The position numbers were made by a program, and so were the translations under genes. Under the pieces are notes generated by a model. It was not told where the DNA came from and searched no databases. It worked only from the letters and a program-made list of their open reading frames with translations. DNA of 64,000 nt from Amorphoplanes friuliensis DSM 7358 (GTDB taxonomy: Bacteria; Actinomycetota; Actinomycetes; Mycobacteriales; Micromonosporaceae). The stretch is from the NCBI RefSeq assembly GCF_000494755.1, contig NC_022657.1:2208001-2272000 (forward strand). Direction: 5' to 3'. Below, one piece after another: positions 8,034 to 15,328 of this stretch; position 1 is the stretch's first letter, and each line of letters starts with the position of its first letter.

Positions 8034-9830
8034 TTGACCACGAGGGCCAGCCGGGACGTGCTGGGCCGGGGCCTGCGCGTGCTCGGCAGTGCGATCCGCA
8101 CCGAACCCCGCCTCTTCACCATCGGCACCGTCGGCAGCAGCCTCTTCGGCCTGCTGGTCATCGCCAACTCCTACGTCGTGGGCTATGTCATCGGCCACGT
8201 CGTCGTGCCCGCGTTCGCCGAGAACCGCGCCGGCGCCGGTGAGCTGGGCCTGATCGCCGGCGCGTTCATCGGCATCGCGCTGCTGCGGGTGGCCAGCATC
8301 TTCGGCCGGCGACTAGGTGCGGGCTACATGCAATTCCGCCTCCAAGCGCGTTACCGCAGCGCCGTGACCCGGCGTTATCTCGCGCTGCCTCCGGCCTGGC
8401 ACCAGCGGCACGCCACCGGCACCCTGCTGTCGAACGCGAACTCCGACGTCGAGGCCGCGTTCGTCCCGATCGCGCCGCTGCCGTTCGCCGTCGGCACGCT
8501 GGTGATGATCGCGGCCGCGATCGTCTCCCTCTTCTTCACCGACTGGGTGCTCGCGCTGGTCGGCGTCTGCCTCTTCCCGGCGCTGTTCCTGCTCAACCTG
8601 GTCTACTCGCGGCGCATGTCGCCCCGCCAGATCCGCGCTCAGCAGCTGCGCGGCAAGGTCAGCGCTGTCGCGCACGAGAGTTTCGACGGCGCGCTGGTCG
8701 TCAAGACGATGGGCCGCGAGGCCGACGAGTCGCGGCGCTTCGCCGTCCACGTGACCGAGCTGCGCGACGCGCTGATCTCTGTCGGGCGGCTGCGTGGTCT
8801 CTTCGACCCGCTGATGGACAGCCTGCCCAGCGTCGGCACGCTCGCCGTCCTGCTGCTCGGCGCGTACCGCCTGCAGTCCGGCGCGGTCAGCGTGGCCGAG
8901 CTGGTCAGCGTCGCGTTCCTCTTCACCGTGCTCGCCTTCCCGGTCCGCGCGATCGGCTGGGTCGTCGCCGAGCTGCCGCGCAGCGTGGCCGGCTGGGAGC
9001 GGGTCCAGGCCGTGCTCGGCGCCGAGGGCGACCTCGCCTACGGCACGTCCGCCCTCGAGCGCACCGGTCCGGCCGCCCTGACCTTCGACCGGGTCACCTT
9101 CTCGTACGCGACCGGAGGCGACGTCCTGCACGACGTCTCGTTCACCGTCCCCGCCGGCAAGACCGTGGCGCTGGTCGGGGCGACCGGCGCCGGCAAGTCG
9201 ACGATCGCCTCGCTGGCGGTCCGGCTGGTCGACCCGGACAGCGGCAGCGTCCGCGCCGACGGCACACCGCTGCCCGAGCTGTCGGTGCCGGCGCTGGCGG
9301 AGACCACCGCGCTCGTGCCCCAGATCCCGTTCGTCTTCGACGACACCGTGCGCGGCAACGTCACCCTCGACCGCGACGGCCTCGACGACGAGGCGGCCTG
9401 GACTGCGCTGCGCCTCGCCCAGGCCGAAGGCTTCGTCGAGAAGCTCCCCGACGGCCTCGACACCGCGGTCGGCGAGCGGGGCACCTCGCTCTCCGGCGGC
9501 CAGCGGCAGCGGCTCACCCTGGCCCGGGCGCTGGCCGGACGCCCGCGGCTGCTCGTGCTCGACGACGCCACCAGCGCCGTCGACCCGCGGGTCGAAGCGG
9601 CGATCCTGGCCTCGCTGCGCGGGCACGACTCCGGCGCGTCGATCCTGGTCGTGGCCTACCGGCGGGCGACCATCGCGCTCGCCGACGAGGTGGTCTTCCT
9701 GGAGAACGGCCGCGTCGTCGCCACCGGCACCCACCATGACCTCCTGGCGACCCAGCCCGGTTACCTGGACCTGGTCACCGCGTACGAGCAGGCCGAGGCC
9801 GCCCGTGAGGACGAGAGTGTGATCGCGTGA
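8034..9830 (+). CDS. Heterodimeric ABC exporter, half 1 (degenerate-site subunit)
   Basis: This 598-residue half-transporter has a six-helix membrane domain (about residues 25-320) and an ATPase domain (about 345-590). Walker A is GATGAGKST (about 382) and the signature is a perfect LSGGQ (about 485). Walker B ends in Asp-Asp (LLVLDDATSAVD) rather than Asp-Glu, and the H-loop reads VVAYRRAT, with Tyr in place of His. Those two losses mark the non-hydrolysing site of a heterodimer. The partner gene overlaps by 4 bp. The start appears to be TTG 8034; GTG 8058 is possible. Multidrug or lipid export is the usual role; the substrate is unknown. Confidence 0.9.
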   Translation: MTTRASRDVLGRGLRVLGSAIRTEPRLFTIGTVGSSLFGLLVIANSYVVGYVIGHVVVPAFAENRAGAGELGLIAGAFIGIALLRVASIFGRRLGAGYMQFRLQARYRSAVTRRYLALPPAWHQRHATGTLLSNANSDVEAAFVPIAPLPFAVGTLVMIAAAIVSLFFTDWVLALVGVCLFPALFLLNLVYSRRMSPRQIRAQQLRGKVSAVAHESFDGALVVKTMGREADESRRFAVHVTELRDALISVGRLRGLFDPLMDSLPSVGTLAVLLLGAYRLQSGAVSVAELVSVAFLFTVLAFPVRAIGWVVAELPRSVAGWERVQAVLGAEGDLAYGTSALERTGPAALTFDRVTFSYATGGDVLHDVSFTVPAGKTVALVGATGAGKSTIASLAVRLVDPDSGSVRADGTPLPELSVPALAETTALVPQIPFVFDDTVRGNVTLDRDGLDDEAAWTALRLAQAEGFVEKLPDGLDTAVGERGTSLSGGQRQRLTLARALAGRPRLLVLDDATSAVDPRVEAAILASLRGHDSGASILVVAYRRATIALADEVVFLENGRVVATGTHHDLLATQPGYLDLVTAYEQAEAAREDESVIA

Positions 9831-11608
9831 GCACCGCCGTGCTGGAGAAGCCCGAGGAGGGCATGCTCGCCACCGTGCGGCGGGGGATCGCGCTCTCACC
9901 CGAGCTGCGTCCCGGCCTGATCGGCACCCTGGCGCTCGCCCTGGTCTCGATGGCCGGCCGGGTTGCCGTGCCGATCGCCATCCAGCAGGGCATCGACCGC
10001 GGCCTGCGCGCGCCCGGCGGCCCCGACCTCGGCGTCGTCACCCTGATCGTCTGTCTCACCCTCGCGGTCCTCGTCGTCTCGACCGCCTGCGGGTACGCCA
10101 TGACGCGCCGGCTCTTCACCGTCAGCGAGACCGCCCTGGCGGCGCTGCGGTCGCGCACGTTCCGGCACATCCACGACCTCTCGATGCTGCACCAGCAGTC
10201 CGAGCGGCGCGGTTCACTGGTCTCGCGGGTCACCGGCGACGTCGACCAGATCACGCAGTTCCTGCAGACCGGCGGCGTGATGCTGCTGCTCACCTCCGGG
10301 CAGCTGGTCGTCACCACGATCGTCATGCTCGTCTACTCGTGGCAGCTCACGCTGGTGGTGTTCGCGGCGTTCCTGCCGGCGGTCATTGTCATCCGGCTGT
10401 TCCAGAAGAGGCTCGCCGGCGCCTACCGGGTCGTGCGCGAGCGCACCGGCACGATGCTCGGTGCGGTGGCCGAGAGTGTGGTCGGCGCGACGGTCATCCG
10501 GGCGTACGGCGTGGCGGGGCGGACCGAGAAGCGTCTCGACACGTCGATCGAGAGCCTGCGGGTGTCGCAACAGCGGGCCCTGCGTACCAGTGTCATCAGC
10601 TTCTCCACCGGTGAGATCGCCGCCGGTGTTGCGCTGGCCGCCGTGGTGGTCGTCGGGGTGCTGCTCGGCGTCGGCGGGGGCCTGACGGTCGGCAAGCTCA
10701 CCGCGTTCCTGTTCCTGGTCACGCTCTTCATCCAGCCGGTGCAGATCGCGACCGAGGTCCTCAACGAGGCCCAGAACGCCGTGGCCGGCTGGCGCCGGGT
10801 GCTCGACGTGCTCGACATCGAGCCGGACGTGGCCGACCCGGACGCCCAGGGTGTGCCGCTGCCGCCGGGCCCGCTGTCGATCCGCTTCTCCGACGTCTCC
10901 TACCGCTATCCCGGCGGTCCGGTGGTGCTCGACGACGTCGACCTGGAGATCGCCGCGAAGACCAAGGTCGCGGTGGTCGGCGAGACCGGCAGCGGCAAGA
11001 CGACCTTTGCCAAGCTGCTCACGCGTCTGATGGACCCCGCCGGTGGTGAGGTGCTGCTGTCCGGCACGCCGCTGACCTCGGTGCGGTTCACGTCGCTGCG
11101 GTCGCGGGTGGTCATGGTCCCGCAGGACGGCTTCCTCTTCGACGCCACCGTGGCGGAGAACATCCGCTTCGCCCAGCCCGGCCTGACCGACGAGGATCTC
11201 GAGCTGGCCTTCATCGAGCTCGGGCTCTCCGACTGGCTGGCCGGGCTGCCGCAGGGCGTCGAAACCCCGGTGGGCGAACGCGGCGAGGCGCTCAGCGTGG
11301 GGGAGCGGCAGCTGGTCGCGCTGGTCCGGGCGTACGTCGCGGACCCCGACCTGCTCGTGCTGGACGAGGCGACCAGTGCCGTCGACCCGGCCACGGAGGT
11401 GCGCCTGCAGCGGGCGCTCGACACCGTGACCCGCGGCCGGACCACGGTGGCCATCGCACACCGGCTCTCGACCGCCCAGTCGGCGGACGAGGTGATCGTC
11501 GTGGACGCGGGCCGCGTCGTGCAACGCGGCCCGCACTCCACCCTGATCCAGGACGAGGACTCGATCTACGCCAAGCTCTACGCGTCCTGGCTCGAGCAGA
11601 CCCGCTGA
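9827..11608 (+). CDS. Heterodimeric ABC exporter, half 2 (catalytic-site subunit)
   Basis: The 593-residue partner has a membrane domain (about 25-325) and an ATPase domain (about 345-590). Walker A is GETGSGKTT (about 385), Walker B is LLVLDEATSAVD with the catalytic Glu, and the H-loop is IAHRLST with His. Its signature is altered to LSVGE. These features complement half 1: the competent ATP site uses this Walker A/B/H set with the LSGGQ of half 1. GTG overlaps the upstream stop (GTGA, 9827-9830), giving coupled equimolar synthesis. It ends 10 bp before the convergent rpsD. Confidence 0.92.
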   Translation: MSTAVLEKPEEGMLATVRRGIALSPELRPGLIGTLALALVSMAGRVAVPIAIQQGIDRGLRAPGGPDLGVVTLIVCLTLAVLVVSTACGYAMTRRLFTVSETALAALRSRTFRHIHDLSMLHQQSERRGSLVSRVTGDVDQITQFLQTGGVMLLLTSGQLVVTTIVMLVYSWQLTLVVFAAFLPAVIVIRLFQKRLAGAYRVVRERTGTMLGAVAESVVGATVIRAYGVAGRTEKRLDTSIESLRVSQQRALRTSVISFSTGEIAAGVALAAVVVVGVLLGVGGGLTVGKLTAFLFLVTLFIQPVQIATEVLNEAQNAVAGWRRVLDVLDIEPDVADPDAQGVPLPPGPLSIRFSDVSYRYPGGPVVLDDVDLEIAAKTKVAVVGETGSGKTTFAKLLTRLMDPAGGEVLLSGTPLTSVRFTSLRSRVVMVPQDGFLFDATVAENIRFAQPGLTDEDLELAFIELGLSDWLAGLPQGVETPVGERGEALSVGERQLVALVRAYVADPDLLVLDEATSAVDPATEVRLQRALDTVTRGRTTVAIAHRLSTAQSADEVIVVDAGRVVQRGPHSTLIQDEDSIYAKLYASWLEQTR

Positions 11609-11626
11609 ACAGACCGGCTCAGCGGG
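11601..11626. terminator. Short hairpin spanning two convergent stop codons
   Basis: CCCGCTGA (11601-11608) and TCAGCGGG (11619-11626) form an 8-bp stem around a 10-nt loop. The arms contain the stop codons of the ABC exporter and of rpsD. With only 10 bp between the two genes, this is the best candidate for a bidirectional terminator. Confidence 0.5.
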
Positions 11627-12239
11627 CGTAGAACTCGACGACGAGCTGCTCGTCGCAGACGACCGGGACCTCGGTGCGCAGCGGCTTGCGGATCACCGTG
11701 GTGCGCAGGTCCTCCAGCACCGTCGACAGGTAGGGCGCGGTCGGGCCGTCGAGGTGGGCGCCGGTCGCGGCGATCTGGAACGGCGGCTTCTGCCGGCTGC
11801 TCTCGCGGACCTCGACGACCTGGCCGGGCTTGAGCCGGTAGGACGGGCGGTCGACCTTCTTGCCGTCGACGGTGAAGTGGCCGTGGGCGACGAGCTGGCG
11901 GGCCTGGTAGATCGTGCGGGCCAGGCCGGAGCGCTGCACCGTCGCGTCCAGGCGGCTCTCCAGCAGCTGCACCATGTTCTCGCCGGTCTTGCCCTCCTTG
12001 CGGTGGGCGTCGTCGTACGCCTTCCGCATCTGGGCCTCGCTGATGTTGTACTGGTGCCGCAGGCGCTGCTTCTCCAGCAGTCGGACCTGGTAGTCCGAGG
12101 CCTTGCGCCGGCCACGGCCGTGCACGCCGGGCGGGAACGGCCGCCGCTCGAAGTACTTCACGCACTTGCGCGTCAAAGGGATGCCGAGAGCCCGCGAGAG
12201 CCGGGCCTTGGGTCGGGAGTTGTTCACGGGCGATCTCAC
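11619..12239 (-). CDS. rpsD: 30S ribosomal protein S4, zinc-free type
   Basis: The 206-residue S4 has the conserved N-terminal domain (FERRPFPPGVHGRGRRK), the QLLESRLDATVQRSG segment and an S4 RNA-binding domain (about residues 95-155: ARQLVAHGHFTVDGKKVDRPSYR). It ends in the typical VVEFYAR. The N-terminus has a single Cys (RKCVKYF), not the four-cysteine zinc site of many S4 proteins, so it is the C-minus form, used as the main S4 in Streptomyces-type actinomycetes. It stands alone rather than in the alpha operon. Its promoter region shares overlapping iron boxes with the divergent DUF2470 gene. Confidence 0.95.
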   Translation of the reverse strand: MRSPVNNSRPKARLSRALGIPLTRKCVKYFERRPFPPGVHGRGRRKASDYQVRLLEKQRLRHQYNISEAQMRKAYDDAHRKEGKTGENMVQLLESRLDATVQRSGLARTIYQARQLVAHGHFTVDGKKVDRPSYRLKPGQVVEVRESSRQKPPFQIAATGAHLDGPTAPYLSTVLEDLRTTVIRKPLRTEVPVVCDEQLVVEFYAR

Positions 12240-12260
12240 TTCGTTTCAGGGGTGCTGTAC

Positions 12261-12296
12261 GGTTAGCCTGTCCTTACTAAGGACAGCCTAACCTGC
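12261..12296. promoter_or_regulatory. Two overlapping DtxR/IdeR-type iron boxes
   Basis: Arms GGTTAGCCTGTCCTTA (12261-12276) and TAAGGACAGCCTAACC (12278-12293) form a 16-bp inverted repeat with one mismatch and a 1-nt centre. Within the right arm, 12278-12296 matches 15 of 19 positions of the DtxR consensus TWAGGTTAGSCTAACCTWA. The left arm read on the other strand is a similar half. The element lies 22 bp from the rpsD start and 18 bp from the DUF2470 start and must overlap both promoters. Confidence 0.65.
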
Positions 12297-12313
12297 GCCC
12301 GGAGGTACCTGAC

Positions 12314-13054
12314 ATGCAGCCCACCCACGCCGAGGTCGCCCGTACCCTCGCCGCAGGCCACCTGCCGGCCACCGCGCACATCGCGTGCCGGCAGGGCCCC
12401 TACCCGGTGCGGCACGTGGCCGACTCGCAGGGCCGGGTGCTGCTGCTCGCGCCGAGGAACGGCGCCCTGACCACGGCGCTGCGGCCGATGGAAGGCGCCG
12501 ACGACACGGCGCTCGTGCTCGACATCAGCGACGTCCCGCCCGTGGCCGGCGCGCCGTCGCTCGGCCGGGTCTGGGTGGCCGGCTGGGCCGTCGCCCTCTC
12601 CGGGGACGAGGCCCGCGAGGCCGCCCTCGAGTACGCCGACACCGACCCGGCGTCCGACCTGCTCGACGTCGGCGACACCCAGGTCCTGCACCGCATGGAC
12701 GTCGCCGAGGTGCGCTACGAACGCAACGGCGTACTGGCCGACGTCGACCCCGACGACTACGCCCTGGCCTCGCCGGACCCGCTGAGCGCGATCGAGTTCG
12801 ACCTGATCGCCGACCTGTCCGACCACCACGTCGAGGAGATGGCCGGCTACGTCCGCCGTCAGCTCGGCCCGGCCGCCCGCCCCGGCGACGACCCGCGTGT
12901 CGTCCGCCTCGACCGCTACGGTTTTGTCGTCCGCCTCGGCGAGCGCCTGGCCCGCCTGTCCTTCCCGCGCCCGGTGGCCGACCGCCACGACCTGGCCCAC
13001 CTGCTGCACCCGGTGCTCTGCCACCGCTGCACCAGCGAGCACGAGGCCGCCTGA
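12314..13054 (+). CDS. DUF2470 domain protein (HugZ-like, heme/iron-linked)
   Basis: This 246-residue protein has an N-terminal split-barrel FMN-binding-like region (about 1-140: RHVADSQGRVLLLAPRNGAL, LVLDISDVPPVAGAPSLGRVWVAGWA) and a C-terminal DUF2470 domain (about 155-240: DPLSAIEFDLIADLSDHHVEEM, VVRLDRYGFVVRL, LARLSFPRPVADRHDL). This layout is shared with HugZ-type heme oxygenases and relatives. RBS GGAGG lies 9 nt upstream of the ATG. The iron boxes directly upstream support iron-repressed expression and a role in heme or iron use; the enzymatic activity is unproven. Confidence 0.85.
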   Translation: MQPTHAEVARTLAAGHLPATAHIACRQGPYPVRHVADSQGRVLLLAPRNGALTTALRPMEGADDTALVLDISDVPPVAGAPSLGRVWVAGWAVALSGDEAREAALEYADTDPASDLLDVGDTQVLHRMDVAEVRYERNGVLADVDPDDYALASPDPLSAIEFDLIADLSDHHVEEMAGYVRRQLGPAARPGDDPRVVRLDRYGFVVRLGERLARLSFPRPVADRHDLAHLLHPVLCHRCTSEHEAA

Positions 13055-13060
13055 GGTCGC

Positions 13061-13663
13061 TCAGAAAACGCCGGGCAGATCCTCCGTCAGGTACCGCTGG
13101 ACGCTGGGCCCGATCGCCGCGACCAGCTGCTCCGCCGGTGCGGACGCCACCGGCTCGACCTTGAGGACGTAGCGCACCACGGCCAGCCCGGCGACCTGGG
13201 TCGCGACCAGGGCGGCCCGGACCGGCGCCTCCTCCTCGTCGATGCCGAGCTCGGCGACGGCCCGGCGCAGCACCTGCGTGACGATGAACTCGCGCATCAG
13301 CCGCGCCGTCCACTCGTTGCTCATCGCCGAGCGGATCAACGCGACCGCGGCGGTGCCGGCCGGTGAGTCCCAGACGCCGAGGATCAGCCGCACCAGCCGC
13401 TCACCGGCCTCGTCCCGCGGCCCGGCCAGCGCCTGCGGGATGATCTCGGCCGGGTCGACCGGCGAGTTCATACTGGCCAGGAAGAGCTTCTCCTTGGTGC
13501 CGAAATAGTGGTGCACCAGCGCCGGGTCGACCTGCGCCTCACCGGCGATGGCCCGGATCGAGGCCTTGTCGAAACCCCGCTCGGCGAAGACCTGACGGGC
13601 CGCCTCCAGGATGGACTGCTTGGTGTCCTGGTTGCCCGGACGCCGCCCGCTGCGCCGTACCAA
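13061..13663 (-). CDS. TetR-family repressor of the adjacent ABC exporter
   Basis: The 200-residue protein has the TetR helix-turn-helix near the N-terminus (QSILEAARQVFAERGFDKAS, IRAIAGEAQVDPALVHHYFG, TKEKLF). The ligand domain is typical of TetR_C subgroups acting on exporters (EWTARLMREFIVTQVLRRAV). The start is taken as TTG 13663 because GAGGAG lies 5 nt upstream. The longer frame would overlap the permease gene. It is the third gene of an ATPase-permease-TetR operon, and a perfect palindrome in front of the first gene is its probable operator, giving autoregulation. Confidence 0.9.
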   Translation of the reverse strand: MVRRSGRRPGNQDTKQSILEAARQVFAERGFDKASIRAIAGEAQVDPALVHHYFGTKEKLFLASMNSPVDPAEIIPQALAGPRDEAGERLVRLILGVWDSPAGTAAVALIRSAMSNEWTARLMREFIVTQVLRRAVAELGIDEEEAPVRAALVATQVAGLAVVRYVLKVEPVASAPAEQLVAAIGPSVQRYLTEDLPGVF

Positions 13664-13676
13664 AAACGCTCCTCGG

Positions 13677-14414
13677 TCAGGGGGTGCGACGCCGGAGCGT
13701 CGCCGCGGCCAGGACCAGCGCGACGATCGCCGCACCGGCCACGACCGTCAGGTCGCGCCACATCGTCGTGGTGGGGTCCGCGTGCGCGCCGACCTGGGCC
13801 AGCGCCTCGACGGCGTACGACAGCGGGAACACGTCCGCGACCGCCTGCAGCCAGCCCGCCATCTGCCCCCGCGGCACGAACAGCCCGCAGAGCAGCAGTT
13901 GCGGCACGACCACCACCGGTAGGAACTGTACGGCCTGGAACTCGGTGCGGGCGAAGGCGCTGCAGAACAGCCCGAGCGCCACCCCGAGCACGGCGTTGAC
14001 CACGGCGATCAGCACGACCAGGCCGGCGCTGCCGACGGTGTCCAGCCCGAGCAGCCAGTACGCCGCCCCGACCGCAACACCGGCCTGGATCGCCGCGGCG
14101 ACACCGAACGCCAGGCCGTAGCCGAAGAGCAGGTCGAGCTTGCCCAGCGGCGTGGTGAGCAGGCGTTCGAGGGTGCCGGTGGTCCGCTCGCGCAGCATCG
14201 CGATGCTGGTCACCAGAAACATGATCACGAACGGGAAGACCCCGAGCATGACCAGGGCAATCCGGTCGAAGGTGCTGCCGGCGTTGTCGTACATGAAATA
14301 GAGGAGGGTGAGCAGCAGGGCCGGCACCGCGACCAGCAACCCGACGGTCCGCCGGTCGTGCCGCAACTGCCGCAGGATCCGCGCCGCGGTCGAGAACGTG
14401 ATCCGCAAATTCAT
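13677..14414 (-). CDS. ABC-2 type transporter permease
   Basis: The 245-residue membrane protein has six predicted helices in the ABC-2 pattern. A cytosolic segment (AMLRERTTGTLERLLTTPLGKLDLLFGYGLAF) after helix 2 is the coupling helix region, and LCGLFVPRGQMAGWLQAVADVFPLSYAVEAL precedes the last helix, both hallmarks of drug and daunorubicin-type exporters. It pairs with the ATPase encoded 64 bp upstream. A TetR gene follows 13 bp downstream, suggesting inducible export of a toxic compound. Confidence 0.92.
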   Translation of the reverse strand: MNLRITFSTAARILRQLRHDRRTVGLLVAVPALLLTLLYFMYDNAGSTFDRIALVMLGVFPFVIMFLVTSIAMLRERTTGTLERLLTTPLGKLDLLFGYGLAFGVAAAIQAGVAVGAAYWLLGLDTVGSAGLVVLIAVVNAVLGVALGLFCSAFARTEFQAVQFLPVVVVPQLLLCGLFVPRGQMAGWLQAVADVFPLSYAVEALAQVGAHADPTTTMWRDLTVVAGAAIVALVLAAATLRRRTP

Positions 14415-14478
14415 GCTGTGCCCCCCTCAGGCATGCCCTTCTGGCCCTTCGCTCGCAAGCTCGCTTCGGTGCAGTCGG

Positions 14479-15204
14479 TCATGCCGCAACCCCTTCCCCG
14501 GTCCCGCGGATGAGCCGCAGGAAGGCTTCTTCCAGATCATCGGTACCCGCGGAGGCGCGGATCGCCGCGGGGGAGTCGTCGCCGATGAGGCGGCCCTCGC
14601 GGATGAGCAGGAGACGGTCGCAGCGGCCGGCCTCGTCCATGACGTGGCTGGAGACCAGCAGCGTGGTGCCCGCGGCGGCCAGGGCGTGGAACTTCGCCCA
14701 CAGGTCCGCCCGAAGCACCGGGTCCTGGCCGACCGTGGGCTCGTCCAGCACCAGCAGGCGCGGCTGGCCGATCATCGCGCAGGCCAGCGACGCGCGGCTG
14801 CGCTGCCCGCCGGAGAGGTTGCCGACCAGCTGCCCGGCCGCACCGGCCAGTCCGACGTCGGCGATGGCCCGGTCGGCCTCGGGTGACGACAACCCGTAGA
14901 GGGAGGCGAAGTAGCGGGCGTTCTCCCGGACGGACAGGTCGGCGTAGACGCTGGGTGCCTGCGTCACGTAGCCGACGGTGCGCCGCAGCGTGGCCGAGCC
15001 CGCCGGCTCGCCGAGCACGGTGACCGTGCCCGACCGCACGACCTGCACCCCGACGACGGCCCGGATGAGTGTCGTCTTGCCGCTGCCGCTCGGCCCGAGC
15101 AGGCCCGCGACGCTGCCGGCCGGAACCGTGCAGCTGATCCCGTGCAACACGCGGCGCTTGCCGCGCTCGACCACGAGGTCCCGGACCTCGATGGCGCTGG
15201 TCAT
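14479..15204 (-). CDS. ABC transporter ATP-binding protein (drug-export type)
   Basis: The 241-residue ATPase has Walker A GPSGSGKTTLI (about residues 35-45), Q-loop YVTQAPSVYADLSV, signature LSGGQRSRASLACAM, Walker B LLVLDEPTVGQDP and H-loop VSSHVMDEAGRCDRLLLIREG. It is of the DrrA/NatA type that partners ABC-2 permeases. AAGGGGG lies 7 nt before the ATG. It is the first gene of the operon and is preceded by the TetR palindrome. The 64-bp gap to the permease contains no gene. Confidence 0.93.
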   Translation of the reverse strand: MTSAIEVRDLVVERGKRRVLHGISCTVPAGSVAGLLGPSGSGKTTLIRAVVGVQVVRSGTVTVLGEPAGSATLRRTVGYVTQAPSVYADLSVRENARYFASLYGLSSPEADRAIADVGLAGAAGQLVGNLSGGQRSRASLACAMIGQPRLLVLDEPTVGQDPVLRADLWAKFHALAAAGTTLLVSSHVMDEAGRCDRLLLIREGRLIGDDSPAAIRASAGTDDLEEAFLRLIRGTGEGVAA

Positions 15205-15218
15205 GATGCCCCCTTCAA

Positions 15219-15240
15219 GAACTCATCAAGTGATGAGTTC
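15219..15240. promoter_or_regulatory. Perfect palindrome, likely TetR operator
   Basis: GAACTCATCA (15219-15228) and TGATGAGTTC (15231-15240) form a perfect 10-bp inverted repeat with a 2-bp centre. It lies 15 bp upstream of the start of the TetR-containing exporter operon. Size, symmetry and position fit a TetR-family operator that blocks transcription when no ligand is present. Confidence 0.75.
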
Positions 15241-15279
15241 AACGCTAGATGAATTCCGCGGGCAGCACAATCGAGCACC

Positions 15280-15317
15280 AAAAAAGCCGCGATCCCCCTG
15301 GTGGGGAATCGCGGCTT
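15280..15317 (-). terminator. Rho-independent terminator of the proline-rich protein gene
   Basis: AAGCCGCGAT (15284-15293) pairs with ATCGCGGCTT (15308-15317), extended by CCCC/GGGG with a one-base bulge. On the minus strand a run of six U follows (15285-15280). The hairpin starts 12 bp beyond the stop at 15329. Confidence 0.85.
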
Positions 15318-15328
15318 CGGTGGTGGTG

